Assembly: GCF_900186865.1 (NCBI RefSeq)
Contig: NZ_LT906480.1
Span: 1-64,000 of the forward strand
Origin: Stenotrophomonas maltophilia
Lineage (GTDB): Bacteria > Pseudomonadota > Gammaproteobacteria > Xanthomonadales > Xanthomonadaceae
Direction of reading: 5' to 3'
DNA: 64,000 nt
The notes beneath the pieces are model-generated. The model worked only from the letters and a program-made list of their open reading frames with translations. It had not been told where the DNA came from and did no database searches. Position numbers and translations under genes: made by a program. Positions 46,147 through 55,631 of this stretch are shown in pieces. Position 1 is the first letter of the stretch, and each line of letters starts with the position of its first letter.

Positions 46147-47139
46147 TCAGCACTTGTCCTTGCGGCCCATCAGCTTGCCCAGGCGCGAGGCTTCCTCGCA
46201 CTTTGGTGCGGCCACCGGCGCGGGTGCCGCCGCGGCGGCGCGCGCGCGCTGCAACTGCTGGATCTTCGCGCGGATCTGCGGCATGGCCGCCATTGCGGCC
46301 TTCTCGCCTTCCAGGATCGCGGTGCCGCGCTGGCTGAAATCGGCGGCGCCGATGTCCAGCACCTTCGGCCGGATGACGATGTCGGCGCGTGCCAGTTCCT
46401 GTTCGCCCAAGCGCTGGCCCATGATCGAGATGGACTGGTTGACGATGCCCAGCATGTCGGTCGGCGCCTTGCCGCTGGCCTTGCTGGAGATGTCCACGGC
46501 GATCACGAAGTCGGCGCCGAGCTGGCGCGCGGCATCCACCGGCACCGGGCTGACCACGCCGCCATCGATGTAGTTGCGACCACCGATCTTCACCGGTTCG
46601 AACACGCCGGGAATGCTGCTCGACGCGCGCACCGCCTGGCCGACGTTGCCGCGCACGAAGATCGCGCGCTCGCCGGTTTCCAGCTGGGTGGCGACGGCGG
46701 CGAACGGCTTCTTCAGGCGTTCGGCCGGACGGTTGGCAACCTGTTCGTTGACGTAGTCCTGCAGCTTCTGGCCCTGCACCAGGCCACCGGAGAACAGCCG
46801 CACGTCGCGGATGCTGGCTTCATCCAGCGCCACCGCCTTGCTCTGCATCTGGAAGGCGTCCATGCCGCTGGCGTACAGCGCGCCGACCACGCTGCCGGCA
46901 CTGGTGCCGGACACCACCGCCGGTTCGAAGCCATTGGCTTCCAGCATCTTGATCACGCCGATGTGGGCAAAGCCCTTGGCCGCGCCACCGCCGAGGGCGA
47001 TACCGATCTTCACCGGCTTGGCCTGTGGCACCACGGTCGGCGCCGGCGGCGGCGTGGGGCGGACCGGATCGCCACCGCAGCCGGCCAGCAGGCCGATCAG
47101 GGCGACGGACAGCAGCATGCGGGGGCGGAACAGGCTCAT
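46147..47139 (-). CDS. Patatin-like phospholipase lipoprotein
   Basis: A 330 aa protein. The N-terminus is a lipoprotein signal (LSVALIGLLAGCGGD, lipidated Cys near 21). The patatin domain shows the oxyanion glycine loop GGGAAKG (50-56), the nucleophile elbow GTSAG (78-82) and the catalytic Asp in YIDGGVVSPVP. Related RssA-type proteins have lipid acyl hydrolase activity. The start at 47139 was chosen because the signal begins there; the longer frame to 47286 runs into SMAG repeats. Confidence 0.9.
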   Translation of the reverse strand: MSLFRPRMLLSVALIGLLAGCGGDPVRPTPPPAPTVVPQAKPVKIGIALGGGAAKGFAHIGVIKMLEANGFEPAVVSGTSAGSVVGALYASGMDAFQMQSKAVALDEASIRDVRLFSGGLVQGQKLQDYVNEQVANRPAERLKKPFAAVATQLETGERAIFVRGNVGQAVRASSSIPGVFEPVKIGGRNYIDGGVVSPVPVDAARQLGADFVIAVDISSKASGKAPTDMLGIVNQSISIMGQRLGEQELARADIVIRPKVLDIGAADFSQRGTAILEGEKAAMAAMPQIRAKIQQLQRARAAAAAPAPVAAPKCEEASRLGKLMGRKDKC

Positions 47140-47236
47140 CGGCAGTGCGCTCGCGGCGCCGGATTCAGGAAAGGGCGCCAGCATACCGAAGCCGTGGCGG
47201 GGCGGGCAGGGTGGGAAATATCGCCCATTCATAAAG

Positions 47237-47259
47237 GTAGTGCCGGCCGCTGGCCGGCA
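47237..47259 (+). repeat. SMAG (GTAG-type REP) element
   Basis: Forward copy just upstream of the tandem array, in opposite orientation to it. Confidence 0.92.
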
Positions 47260-47280
47260 ACCATAGGGAAACTGGAAACG

Positions 47281-47730
47281 GTCCATGGGGCTGCCGGCCA
47301 GCGGCCGGCACTACCGGGATGCGTGCCAAGGTCCATGGGGTTGCCGGCCAGCGGCCGGCACTACCGGGATGCGTGCCAAGGTCCATGGGGCTGCCGGCCA
47401 GCGGCCGGCACTACCGGGATGCGCGCCAAGGTCCATGGGGTTGCCGGCCAGCGGCCGGCACTACCGGGATGCGTGCCAAGGTCCATGGGGTTGCCGGCCA
47501 GCGGCCGGCACTACCGGGATGCGTGCCAAGGCCCATGGGGCTGCCGGCCAGCGGCCGGCACTACCGGGATGCGCGCCAAGGTCCATGGGGTTGCCGGCCA
47601 GCGGCCGGCACTACCGGGATGCGCTCCAAGGTCCATGGGGTTGCCGGCCAGCGGCCGGCACTACCGGGATGCGCGCCAAGGTCCATGGGGTTGCCGGCCA
47701 GCGGACGGAACGACCGGAGGCGGTCAGAAG
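47281..47730 (-). repeat. Nine-unit 50-bp tandem array built on SMAG
   Basis: Units begin at 47281, 47331, 47381, 47431, 47481, 47531, 47581, 47631 and 47681, each starting GTCCATGGGG (one GCCCATGGGG) and carrying one reverse SMAG copy. Eight are near-identical; the ninth decays (GGACGGAACGACC). The unit includes the spacer GGGATGCGTGCCAA. Open frames across the array are not genes. Confidence 0.95.
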
Positions 47731-48740
47731 CGGTTGTCGCCGTCCAGCATCCGGCCCAGGCCGCCCAGTACCGAACCCTCGCCGCGGTTCTGGCCACCGC
47801 CCTGCGGCGCGGCCATCCACATGCGGCCGGCCAGGCGCGAGAACGGCAGCGACTGCAGCCAGACCTTGCCTGGGCCGGTCAGCGTGGCCAGGAACACGCC
47901 CTCGCCGCCGAACAGCATGCTCTTGATGCCCGCAACACGGCGCACGTCCATGTCCACGGTCGGGTGGTAGGCCACCACGCAGCCGGTATCCACGTCCAGG
48001 CGCTCGCCGGCAGCCAGCTCGCGTTCCACCACGCAGCCGCCGGCGTGGATGAACACCCAGCCGTCGCCTTCCAGCTTCTGCATGATGAAACCCTCACCAC
48101 CGAACAGGCCGGTCATGATCTTGCGCTGGAACTGCACGCCGATCTGCACGCCGCGCGCACCGGCCAGGAAGCTGTCCTTCTGGCAGATCAGGCGGCCGCC
48201 GTGCTGGTCCAGTTTCATTGCCAGCACCGTGCCCGGGTAGGGCGCGGCGAAGGCGACCTTGCCCTTGCCGTGCCCGCTCTGCGTGTAGACGGTGGCGAAC
48301 AGGCTCTCGCCGGTCAGCACGCGCTTGCCGGCGGCCATCACCTTGCCCATGAAGCCGCCGCCCTGGTCGCCGTTGGCGGCGCCGAACACCGTGTCCATCT
48401 GTACCGTGGCGTCCTTGAACATCAATGCGCCGGCCTCGGCGATGGCGCTCTCGCCGGGGTCGAGCTCGATCTCCACGAACTGCATTTCATGGCCGACGAT
48501 GCGGAACTCGATGTCGTCGGCGCGGCCGCTGGCGCCGACGGGGACCGGCGGTGGGGTGTTGGGCATGCCCGGGGCCACCGCCTGCAGCTCGGCCACCTCG
48601 GCGATCGGTGTCCACCCGCTCATGCCCTGGCACCAGGCCAGCGCGCGCGGATTGGCCTGCGCGTAGCGGCGCGCGGCCTCGTCATCAAGCGGGCCGATGC
48701 GCTCGGCCTGGGCGGAGGCATGGAAGTACCACTGGGTCAT
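47724..48740 (-). CDS. GYF_2 and AIM24/TIGR00266 domain protein
   Basis: A 338 aa fusion. Residues 1-55 (MTQWYFHASAQAERIGPLDD ... WCQGMSGWTPIAEV) form a GYF_2 domain. After a Pro-rich linker, residues 75-300 are an AIM24-like beta fold (PGESAIAEAGALMFKDATVQ, GVQIGVQFQRKIMTGLFGGE, GKVWLQSLPFSRLA). A Gly/Asn-rich tail follows. The family function is not known to me. The gene ends at the decayed last unit of the SMAG array. Confidence 0.87.
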   Translation of the reverse strand: MTQWYFHASAQAERIGPLDDEAARRYAQANPRALAWCQGMSGWTPIAEVAELQAVAPGMPNTPPPVPVGASGRADDIEFRIVGHEMQFVEIELDPGESAIAEAGALMFKDATVQMDTVFGAANGDQGGGFMGKVMAAGKRVLTGESLFATVYTQSGHGKGKVAFAAPYPGTVLAMKLDQHGGRLICQKDSFLAGARGVQIGVQFQRKIMTGLFGGEGFIMQKLEGDGWVFIHAGGCVVERELAAGERLDVDTGCVVAYHPTVDMDVRRVAGIKSMLFGGEGVFLATLTGPGKVWLQSLPFSRLAGRMWMAAPQGGGQNRGEGSVLGGLGRMLDGDNRF

Positions 48741-48897
48741 GGCGGCGGGTCCGTCGCGTTGGAAACCCCGAGTCTAGCGAGCGCCCGGGGCGCCGGCGAC
48801 GGGGCCATGAACGGCGGGCATTTGCGGCGTAGGTGCTGTATTGCAACAATTATCTGGTAGCGCCGTTTTACCACCCCTCCAAACACAGCCTACCGCC

Positions 48898-51168
48898 ATG
48901 TCCCCGACCCGTACTTCCCGTGGCCGCCTTCCGGTCGCGCGCCCCATCGTTGCCGCTCTTTCCGCCCTGCTGCCGCTGGTAGCAGCCGCTCAGGAAACCC
49001 CCGCCGCCAAGGATCCGGTTGCCCTCGATGCCCTGCAGGTGACCGCGCAGCGCCGCGTCGAGAACGCCAAGGACGTACCGGTCGCGCTGAGCGCGATCCA
49101 GGGCGAGAAGCTGGATGTGCTCGGCTCGGCCGGCGATGACATCCGCTTCCTGGCCGCGCGCGTGCCCAGCCTCAACATCGAGTCGTCCTACGGCCGTGCC
49201 TTCCCGCGCTTCTACATCCGCGGCCTGGGCAACACCGATTTCGACCTCAATGCTTCGCAGCCGGTGTCGCTGGTGTATGACGACGTGGTGCAGGAAAGCC
49301 CGCTGCTGAAGGGCTTCCCGCTGTTCGACCTGGCCAACGTGGAAGTGCTGCGTGGCCCGCAGGGCACGCTGTTCGGCCGCAACACCCCGGCCGGCGTGGT
49401 CAAGTTCGATTCGGCGCGACCGTCGCAGGATGCCGACGGCTACGTGCGCGTGGGCTACGGCAGCTACAACAGCTGGAACGTGCAGGGCGCCTACGGCGGC
49501 CCGCTGACCGACCGCTGGTCGGCACGTGTCTCGGCGATCTACCAGCGCCGCGATGACTGGGTCGACAACACCCGCGCCGGTGCCCCCAACAGTGGTTTCG
49601 AAGGCTATGACGAAGCCGCCGGCCGCGTGCAGTTCCTGTACGAAGGCGACGACTTCGAAGCGCTGTTCAACCTGCACAAGCGCAAGCTCAACGGCACCGC
49701 CCGCCTGTTCCGCGCCAACATCATCCGGAAGGGTGGCAATTCGCTGGTCGAGAACTTCGACCGCGACAAGGTGGCCAACGACGGCGTCAACTTCTCCGAC
49801 CTGGAAACCTGGGGCGGCAGCGCGCGCCTGCAGTGGAACCTCGGCTCGGTGACGTTGCATTCGATCACCGGCTACGAGACCGCCGAATCGCTCAACCGTG
49901 GCGACATCGACGGCGGCTACGGTGCGGCCTTCCTCGGTGCCGGCAACTACGGCCCGGGCCTGATTCCATTCTCGTCGGAGTCGGCCGACGGCCTGCCGCA
50001 CCACCGCCAGTGGACGCAGGAAGTGCGGATCGAGTCCAACGAGTGGGGTCGCTTCGACTGGCAGGCCGGCGTCTTCTACTTCGATGAAGACGTGACCATC
50101 AACAACTTCAACTACGACTCGCTGACCCCGGGCAATCCACAGACCGGCCACGTGGTGCAGAACCAGCGCAACAAGGCGTGGGCGGTGTTCGCCTCGGGTG
50201 ACTTCGATGTCACCGACCGCTTCAAGCTGCGCGCCGGCGTGCGCTACACCCAGGACAAGAAGGACTTCAGCGCCAGCGTGTTGCAGGCCGTTCCGTTCGG
50301 CACCCCGGTCAGCGGCCCGTACCTGGCCAACACCGACGTCAACGACGTCAGCTGGGATGTCAGCGGCGTGTACAAGCTGACCGACGACATCAATGCCTAC
50401 GCCCGTGTCGCCAAGGGCTTCCGCGCACCGTCGATCCAGGGCCGCCTGGCCTTCGCGCCGGGGCTGTCGCAGGCCGATTCGGAGAAGGTCATCTCGTATG
50501 AAGCCGGCATCAAGGCCGACCTGTTCGAACGTCGCGCACGCCTGGGCCTGAGCGTGTTCCGCTACAACGTCGACGGCCAGCAGCTGATCGCGGTGGGTGG
50601 CAGCAACAACACCGCCACCCTTCTCAACGCCGACAAGACCATTGGCCAGGGCGTGGAACTGGACCTGGAGGCCTACCTGGCCGACAACGTCCTGCTGACC
50701 TTCGGCAGCAGCTATAACGACACCGAGATCAAGGACAAGAACCTGGCGGTGGCGATCTGTGGCGGCGGCTGCACCATCACCGACCCGACCACGGTGATCA
50801 ACGGCCAGACCTATGCGCTGGTGAACGGCAACCCGCTGCCGCAGGCGCCGAAGTGGATCCACAACGCGACCCTGCGCGTCGGCTTCCCGCTCAGCGATGG
50901 CAGCGAGCTGTACGCCTACACCGACTGGGCCTACCGCAGTGCGGTCAACTTCTTCATCTACGAGTCGCCGGAATTCCGCGGCCGTAGTTCGCTGGAAGGC
51001 GGCCTGCGCCTGGGCTACAACTGGGATTACGGCCAGTACGACGTGGCCGTGTTCGGCCGCAACCTGACCAACCAGACCCGCGTGGTCGGTGCGATCGACT
51101 TCAACAACCTGACCGGCTTCCTCAACGAGCCGCGTACCTGGGGCGTGGAGTTCACCGCGAAGTTCTGA
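48898..51168 (+). CDS. TonB-dependent outer-membrane receptor
   Basis: A 756 aa receptor with a signal peptide ending near VAAAQETP, a plug with YIRGLGNTDFDLNASQPVSL, ANVEVLRGPQGTLFGRNTPA and a long barrel ending in TWGVEFTAKF. It belongs to the large IroN/BtuB-like group with PQGTLFGRNT in the plug. The start at 48898 (MSPTRTSRG) was chosen, as the frame from 48841 adds unlikely residues. No regulator adjoins it. Ligand unknown. Confidence 0.92.
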   Translation: MSPTRTSRGRLPVARPIVAALSALLPLVAAAQETPAAKDPVALDALQVTAQRRVENAKDVPVALSAIQGEKLDVLGSAGDDIRFLAARVPSLNIESSYGRAFPRFYIRGLGNTDFDLNASQPVSLVYDDVVQESPLLKGFPLFDLANVEVLRGPQGTLFGRNTPAGVVKFDSARPSQDADGYVRVGYGSYNSWNVQGAYGGPLTDRWSARVSAIYQRRDDWVDNTRAGAPNSGFEGYDEAAGRVQFLYEGDDFEALFNLHKRKLNGTARLFRANIIRKGGNSLVENFDRDKVANDGVNFSDLETWGGSARLQWNLGSVTLHSITGYETAESLNRGDIDGGYGAAFLGAGNYGPGLIPFSSESADGLPHHRQWTQEVRIESNEWGRFDWQAGVFYFDEDVTINNFNYDSLTPGNPQTGHVVQNQRNKAWAVFASGDFDVTDRFKLRAGVRYTQDKKDFSASVLQAVPFGTPVSGPYLANTDVNDVSWDVSGVYKLTDDINAYARVAKGFRAPSIQGRLAFAPGLSQADSEKVISYEAGIKADLFERRARLGLSVFRYNVDGQQLIAVGGSNNTATLLNADKTIGQGVELDLEAYLADNVLLTFGSSYNDTEIKDKNLAVAICGGGCTITDPTTVINGQTYALVNGNPLPQAPKWIHNATLRVGFPLSDGSELYAYTDWAYRSAVNFFIYESPEFRGRSSLEGGLRLGYNWDYGQYDVAVFGRNLTNQTRVVGAIDFNNLTGFLNEPRTWGVEFTAKF

Positions 51169-51192
51169 TGCGGTGGCTGCGTTGATGCAATG

Positions 51193-51223
51193 AAGAAGGG
51201 CCGGCGCAATGCCGGCCCTTCTT
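51193..51223. terminator. Intrinsic terminator after the receptor gene
   Basis: Perfect stem AAGAAGGGCCGGC / GCCGGCCCTTCTT (51193-51205 and 51211-51223) with a 5-nt loop. Confidence 0.88.
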
Positions 51224-51237
51224 CCTTACGCCCATTG

Positions 51238-51260
51238 GTAGTGCCGGCCGCTGGCCGGCA
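51238..51260 (+). repeat. SMAG (GTAG-type REP) element
   Basis: Single forward copy between the terminator and the convergent phosphatase gene. Confidence 0.92.
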
Positions 51261-51280
51261 ACGAGTGATCCGGCGCGCGC

Positions 51281-52120
51281 TTACAGCGCGCTCTGCGGGC
51301 GCACCTTCAGCACCGCGTTCTCGGTGGTGCAGTCGCGGCTGGAGTGCAGGCCGGCCTTGCGTGCGGCGGCGATTTCCTTGCGTGCGGCCAGCAGGTCCTT
51401 GTTGAATGCAGCGTTGTCGTGCAGGCGGGCCACCGCGGCGGCGCCCATGAAGCGGCCTTCGAGGATGTCGCTCTGCCAGTGCACGTTGCAGACCAGGCGG
51501 CTCTCGCCGTAGTTGCGGCCACGGGCCTGGATGGCATCGGCGCGGTCCGGCGCGATCTCGGACAGGATCAGGGCCCAGGCCCAGCCGATCGAGGTGTGGC
51601 CGGAGGGGTAGGAACCGTTCTTGCGCAGGCCTTCCTCGTCCTTCGGCGAGCAGGTCGGTTCACCATTGACCATGAACGGGCGCGGGCGCTGGTAGTGGTT
51701 CTTGGCCGCCTTGGTCGCCGCACTGGCGTCGATCCGGCTGCGCTCCAGCAGGCGATACAGCGCCGGGGTCTTCACCGCATCGACGTCGATGTCGGCGGCG
51801 CAGGAGAAGTGGTTGGCGCCTTCGGGGAAACCGAGTTCCGCATCGACACCGGCCTGGGCGAAGCGCGGGCTGCCACGCAGCGCGCGGGCTTCACGGCTGA
51901 CCTGCTCGTCCAGGGCGAGCGCGGCCGAACCGGCCACCGGTGGTGCCGGTACCAGGTCGAGGCTGGCCGGAACCGTGCTCTTGTCCAGATAGCCCACCGC
52001 CTTGGTGGTGATGTTGGCTTCGACGGCGGTCGGCTTGGTGGCGGTGGCGGCACAACCGGCCAGGGCCGCGACGACGGCAAGGCCGAGCAGCGGGCGGGCA
52101 GGGTGGGAAATCAGCGACAT
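51281..52120 (-). CDS. Class A nonspecific acid phosphatase (PAP2 superfamily) lipoprotein
   Basis: A 279 aa protein with a lipobox (VAALAGCAAT). The full PAP2 signature is present in order: KNHYQRPRP (KX6RP), PSGHTS and SRLVCNVHWQSD (SRX5HX3D). Such enzymes hydrolyse phosphomonoesters in the periplasm. The ATG at 52120 (MSLISHPARP) was chosen because the signal begins there. Convergent with the receptor gene and divergent from the secreted hydrolase gene. Confidence 0.92.
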   Translation of the reverse strand: MSLISHPARPLLGLAVVAALAGCAATATKPTAVEANITTKAVGYLDKSTVPASLDLVPAPPVAGSAALALDEQVSREARALRGSPRFAQAGVDAELGFPEGANHFSCAADIDVDAVKTPALYRLLERSRIDASAATKAAKNHYQRPRPFMVNGEPTCSPKDEEGLRKNGSYPSGHTSIGWAWALILSEIAPDRADAIQARGRNYGESRLVCNVHWQSDILEGRFMGAAAVARLHDNAAFNKDLLAARKEIAAARKAGLHSSRDCTTENAVLKVRPQSAL

Positions 52121-52382
52121 GGACAGGCTCCGGGAGAGAAAACAACGCGCCATGATCGCAGCCCCCATACGACACTGCAGTGGCCATCGGTCATACGGCC
52201 AGACCCGGCATGGTCATTGTCGCGATATGAAAAGCGTCATCGTTTGACGTCAGTCTCCTGATTCCGGGCGCAGCGCACGGACTTTCACGCCGCTGCACCG
52301 CGAGCATCGGCACAACGGCAAGCGCCAGGGCCGTCCAGTTCCAGCCGGGTCGGGGGGATCCGAAGACAGAGGGAGAGAAGCG

Positions 52383-53261
52383 ATGCGCAGCACCGCAACA
52401 GGAAGTACCGTCCTGGCCCTGCTCCTCGGGCTTGCAACAGCGCCGGCGCAGGCCGCCGACGTGGTCGGCGTGGCCTTCGTGCATGGCACCGGCGCGCAGA
52501 CCAACGCCACCCAGGACTACTGGCAGCCGGCGATCATCGACACCGTGCGCCAGGGCCTGCCGAACAGCAGCAACTACGTGGTCATCAACTGTGACTTCAC
52601 CCAGTACATGTGGAAGCCCGAAGCTGCCGGTTGCCTGGCCAACCAGCTGACCAGCTTCATCGACAGCCGTGGCATCACCCAGCTGGTGGTGATCACCCAT
52701 TCCAACGGCGGCAATGTGGTGCGCTGGATCCTGTCCAACCCGACCTACGACAGCCGCTATCCGAAGATCATCCGCACGGTGCGCAAGGTCACCGCGCTGG
52801 CACCTTCCTCGGCGGGTACGCCGTTGGCCGATGCGGTGCTCAACGGCAACACCTTCGAAACCTCGCTGGGCTGGCTGCTGGGCTACAAGAACGACGCGGT
52901 GCGCCAGCAGCAGGTGGCGAGCATGGCCACCTACAACGCGCAGAACCTGTATGGCACGGCCGGTCGCCCGGCGCTGCCCAAGCCGTTCCGCGCGGTGGTC
53001 GGCAGCGACGTGGAGTCGGCGGTGTGGGACAGCAACAGTTACTGCGGCGGCTATGCCGCCAACGTCGGCCTGGAGTTCACCCAGAACTGGCTGTCGTCCT
53101 GCTCCGATGGCTTCCTGGAGTGCAGCAGCCAGAAGGCCGCCGGCACCACCTGGTTCACCGACAAGGCGCGTACCCAGGGCGCAGAACCGCTCAGCCACAA
53201 CCAGAGCCGCCGCGAGTGCTTCGGCCTGGGCACCCTGCTGCGCAACGACCTGACCCAGTGA
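52383..53261 (+). CDS. Secreted alpha/beta-hydrolase, lipase-like
   Basis: A 292 aa protein with a signal peptide (to about AQAADV). The hydrolase fold shows AFVHGTGA near residue 33 (oxyanion strand) and the nucleophile elbow VITHSNGG with Ser 107. Several cysteines (CGGY, CSDGFLECS) suggest disulfides. The catalytic acid and His are probably in the C-terminal third. Eleven bp separate it from the next gene, so the two form an operon. Confidence 0.8.
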   Translation: MRSTATGSTVLALLLGLATAPAQAADVVGVAFVHGTGAQTNATQDYWQPAIIDTVRQGLPNSSNYVVINCDFTQYMWKPEAAGCLANQLTSFIDSRGITQLVVITHSNGGNVVRWILSNPTYDSRYPKIIRTVRKVTALAPSSAGTPLADAVLNGNTFETSLGWLLGYKNDAVRQQQVASMATYNAQNLYGTAGRPALPKPFRAVVGSDVESAVWDSNSYCGGYAANVGLEFTQNWLSSCSDGFLECSSQKAAGTTWFTDKARTQGAEPLSHNQSRRECFGLGTLLRNDLTQ

Positions 53262-53272
53262 GGGAGACGACC

Positions 53273-54475
53273 ATGACGATTCAATCCACCCTGCTGGCCG
53301 GTGCCGTGCTGGCAGTACTGTCCCTTTCCGCAGCGCAGGCCGCGCAGCCGCTGCAGGCCGCCCGTGCTGGCGACCAGGTGCCCGCTGCGCTGGTTGCCGC
53401 GCCGTTGCCGGCCGATGACAGCGAACGCGCACCGCTGTCCTTCGCCTGGGCCTTGGACCCGGCGCAATCGCTGCAGGCGGCTACGCCGTATGCCTCGGTC
53501 AGCCGCAGCTACTGGCAGCAGGTCGATGGCGCGCAGCTGCAACGCGGCCTGGAGTTGCCGCTGACGGCGCCCGACGCGGTGATCCAGCTGAGCCCGGCCG
53601 AAGGCGCGCGGGCAGTGCCGGCAAATGCGTTGCAAGTGCGCGACCCGGCGGGCCGCAGCAGCGTGGCCCGCAGTGTCGACGCGCGTGCGCTGCAGCAGGC
53701 CGGCATGCCGGTGAGGGATGGCAGCAGCATGCTGCGCACCGGCGCGACCAGTGCCGCCGGTGCGTACACGCTGCAGAGCGCGCAGGCACAGGGCCGCTAC
53801 GTGGTGCAGGTGCTGGAGCCGAACAGCCCGCTGCGGCTGGAAGTGCAGGCCAACCAGGCGCAGGTGCTGGCCGGTGGCAACGTGCAGCTGCAGGCACGCC
53901 TGCTGGAAGACGGCGCCACCACCGCGCAGCTGGCCTCGCGTCGTGGCGGCCTGGGCGGTGAAGCCCTGCTGGTCGCGCCCGATGGCCGCAGCTGGCCGCA
54001 GCGCCTGCTGCGTACCACCGATGGCAGCCTGCGCGCGCAGGTGCGGATTCCGGCTGATGTCGGCAACGTGCAGGGGCTGTGGGAACTGCAGGTGTTCGCC
54101 CAGGCCGATGGTGTGCTGCGCGATGGCAAGGTGGCCTTCGCGGTGGCGCGGCCCACTGCGCGCTTCAGTGGCCAGGCGGCACCGGACCCGGCCAGCCGCC
54201 AGGTAGCGCTGCCGCTGCAGGTGGCCGCCGCCGGGCGTTACGAGGCGCGTGGCACGTTGTATGCCACCGGCCGCGATGGCCAGCTGAAGCCGGTGGCGCA
54301 GGCGCACGCGGCCGCGTGGTTCGATGGACCGGGCGCGGGCCAGCTGGTGCTGCCGTTCGACCAGGCCGCGTTGCCGGTTGGGTTCGGTGCGCCGTACGAG
54401 TTGCGCGACCTGCAGCTGCAGGATCAGAGCCGGATGGCACCGATCGAATCGCGCGCACTGGCGTTGAGGTTCTGA
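53273..54475 (+). CDS. DUF4785-type secreted protein
   Basis: A 400 aa exported protein with signal peptide SLSAAQAAQPLQ. Its body is Ala/Gln-rich with repeated beta-sandwich-like segments (VIQLSPAEGARAVPANALQV, LEVQANQAQVLAGGNVQLQA), consistent with the DUF4785 family. AGGGAG precedes the ATG. Cotranscription with the upstream hydrolase suggests it works with it, perhaps as a chaperone or cofactor; this is inference. The open frame extends back through the hydrolase gene out of frame but is not a gene. Confidence 0.75.
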   Translation: MTIQSTLLAGAVLAVLSLSAAQAAQPLQAARAGDQVPAALVAAPLPADDSERAPLSFAWALDPAQSLQAATPYASVSRSYWQQVDGAQLQRGLELPLTAPDAVIQLSPAEGARAVPANALQVRDPAGRSSVARSVDARALQQAGMPVRDGSSMLRTGATSAAGAYTLQSAQAQGRYVVQVLEPNSPLRLEVQANQAQVLAGGNVQLQARLLEDGATTAQLASRRGGLGGEALLVAPDGRSWPQRLLRTTDGSLRAQVRIPADVGNVQGLWELQVFAQADGVLRDGKVAFAVARPTARFSGQAAPDPASRQVALPLQVAAAGRYEARGTLYATGRDGQLKPVAQAHAAAWFDGPGAGQLVLPFDQAALPVGFGAPYELRDLQLQDQSRMAPIESRALALRF

Positions 54476-54520
54476 GCAAGGCGGTGGCGGGCCGGAACAT
54501 CCGGCCCGCTGCACCGGCAT

Positions 54521-54598
54521 GGCGACGGAATGGCATCGCGACGGGAATGGCGTGACGGCGGGAATGACATCACGACGGGAATGACATCACGACGGGGT
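54521..54598 (+). repeat. Short tandem repeat, 17-bp unit
   Basis: GACGGGAATGACATCAC occurs twice in tandem, preceded by two decayed units (GACGGGAATGGCGTGAC and a similar one), between the DUF4785 gene and the ABC ATPase gene. Confidence 0.7.
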
Positions 54599-54658
54599 AG
54601 AGTCGGTCTCCCAGGCCTGTCGGTTTCCAGGCCCCTTGTTTCCCCCGAGGGCTCCGCC

Positions 54659-55510
54659 TCACCCCGCGTACGCGGTCAGCCGGCCTTCCTGCTCGCACAC
54701 GGTGATCGCGCCACCGAACACCGCCGACAGCGGCGCGCTGCGCAGCAGTTCGGCACGGGTGCCATCAGCCAGCACACGGCCGTCGCGCAGCAGCACTACG
54801 CGTTCGATCTCGGGAATGATCTCTTCGATGTGGTGGGTCACCAGCACCAGGGTGATGCCCTGCTGGGCGAGCACCCGCATGGTCGCCACCAGCTGCTCGC
54901 GGGCGACCAGGTCCAGTCCGGTGGAGGGTTCGTCCAGCAGCAGTGCCTGCGGCCGATTGACCAGCGCGCGGGCGATCAGCACGCGGCGGGTCTCGCCGGC
55001 CGACAGCTCGGCATAGGCGCGTTCGCGCAGGGACAGGGCGCCGGTCATCACCAGTGTCTCGCCGACGCGCGTGCGCATGTCGGCGGTCACTTCGCGGAAG
55101 GCCGGCACCACGTAGCTGGCGAAGAAGCCGGACAGCACCGCCTGTTCCACGGTCAGCCCGGGCATGTCGGCCAGATTGCTGCTGAGGTCGCCGGTGACGA
55201 TGCCCAGCTGCGAACGCAGCCGGTCCACCTGCCAGCGGTTCTGGCCCAGCACCTTCACCGCCACCGAGCCGTCTCCCTGTGCAAGGGGATACAGTTCGCG
55301 GGTGATCAGCTTGATGAAGGTCGACTTGCCGCAGCCGTTGGGGCCGAGCAGGGCGGTGTGCTGTCCCTGCGCGATGCGCAGGCTGAGCCCGTGCAGCACC
55401 TTCACCTGGCCGCGCACCACGGTGGCGCGGTCCAGTTCGATCAAGGGGGGCAGCTCCGCAACGGACGGGGCGGCAGTCGTGGTGCTGGCGCGTGGATCAA
55501 GGCTCGACAA
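54659..55510 (-). CDS. ABC transporter ATP-binding protein
   Basis: A stand-alone ABC ATPase of about 283 aa. Walker A GPNGCGKST near residue 57, signature LSAGETRRVLIARAL, Walker B ALLLDEPSTGLD and the H-loop in LVTHHIEEIIPE are all intact. It resembles the ModF/YlmA group. No permease gene is adjacent. The start is uncertain: the TTG at 55510 has GGGGA upstream and fits the family; ATGs at 55594 and beyond lie close to the divergent desaturase gene. Confidence 0.85.
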   Translation of the reverse strand: MSSLDPRASTTTAAPSVAELPPLIELDRATVVRGQVKVLHGLSLRIAQGQHTALLGPNGCGKSTFIKLITRELYPLAQGDGSVAVKVLGQNRWQVDRLRSQLGIVTGDLSSNLADMPGLTVEQAVLSGFFASYVVPAFREVTADMRTRVGETLVMTGALSLRERAYAELSAGETRRVLIARALVNRPQALLLDEPSTGLDLVAREQLVATMRVLAQQGITLVLVTHHIEEIIPEIERVVLLRDGRVLADGTRAELLRSAPLSAVFGGAITVCEQEGRLTAYAG

Positions 55511-55631
55511 CTCAGGTCCCCAACTGTGAACGGTGCCACGGATGACGGTGGCAATCACCGCCGCAGGGATGCAGTTTGCAACGCAAGCGCCCATGATGTC
55601 TGCCATCCCCGCGTCGATACGGAGAGCCGCC

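Noticed and set aside
47237..47730. Possible CRISPR array because of regular spacing
   Set aside because: Units are identical throughout, including the spacer, and carry the SMAG palindrome; there are no unique spacers and no cas genes.
47285..48860. Long + strand frames across the SMAG array and opposite the AIM24 gene
   Set aside because: Their repeats encode the same peptide only because the DNA repeats in a 50-bp unit, and the rest is antisense to a real gene.
52610..53272. Upstream extension of the DUF4785 frame through the hydrolase gene
   Set aside because: The signal peptide and ribosome site place the start at 53273; the extension is out of frame with a real gene.
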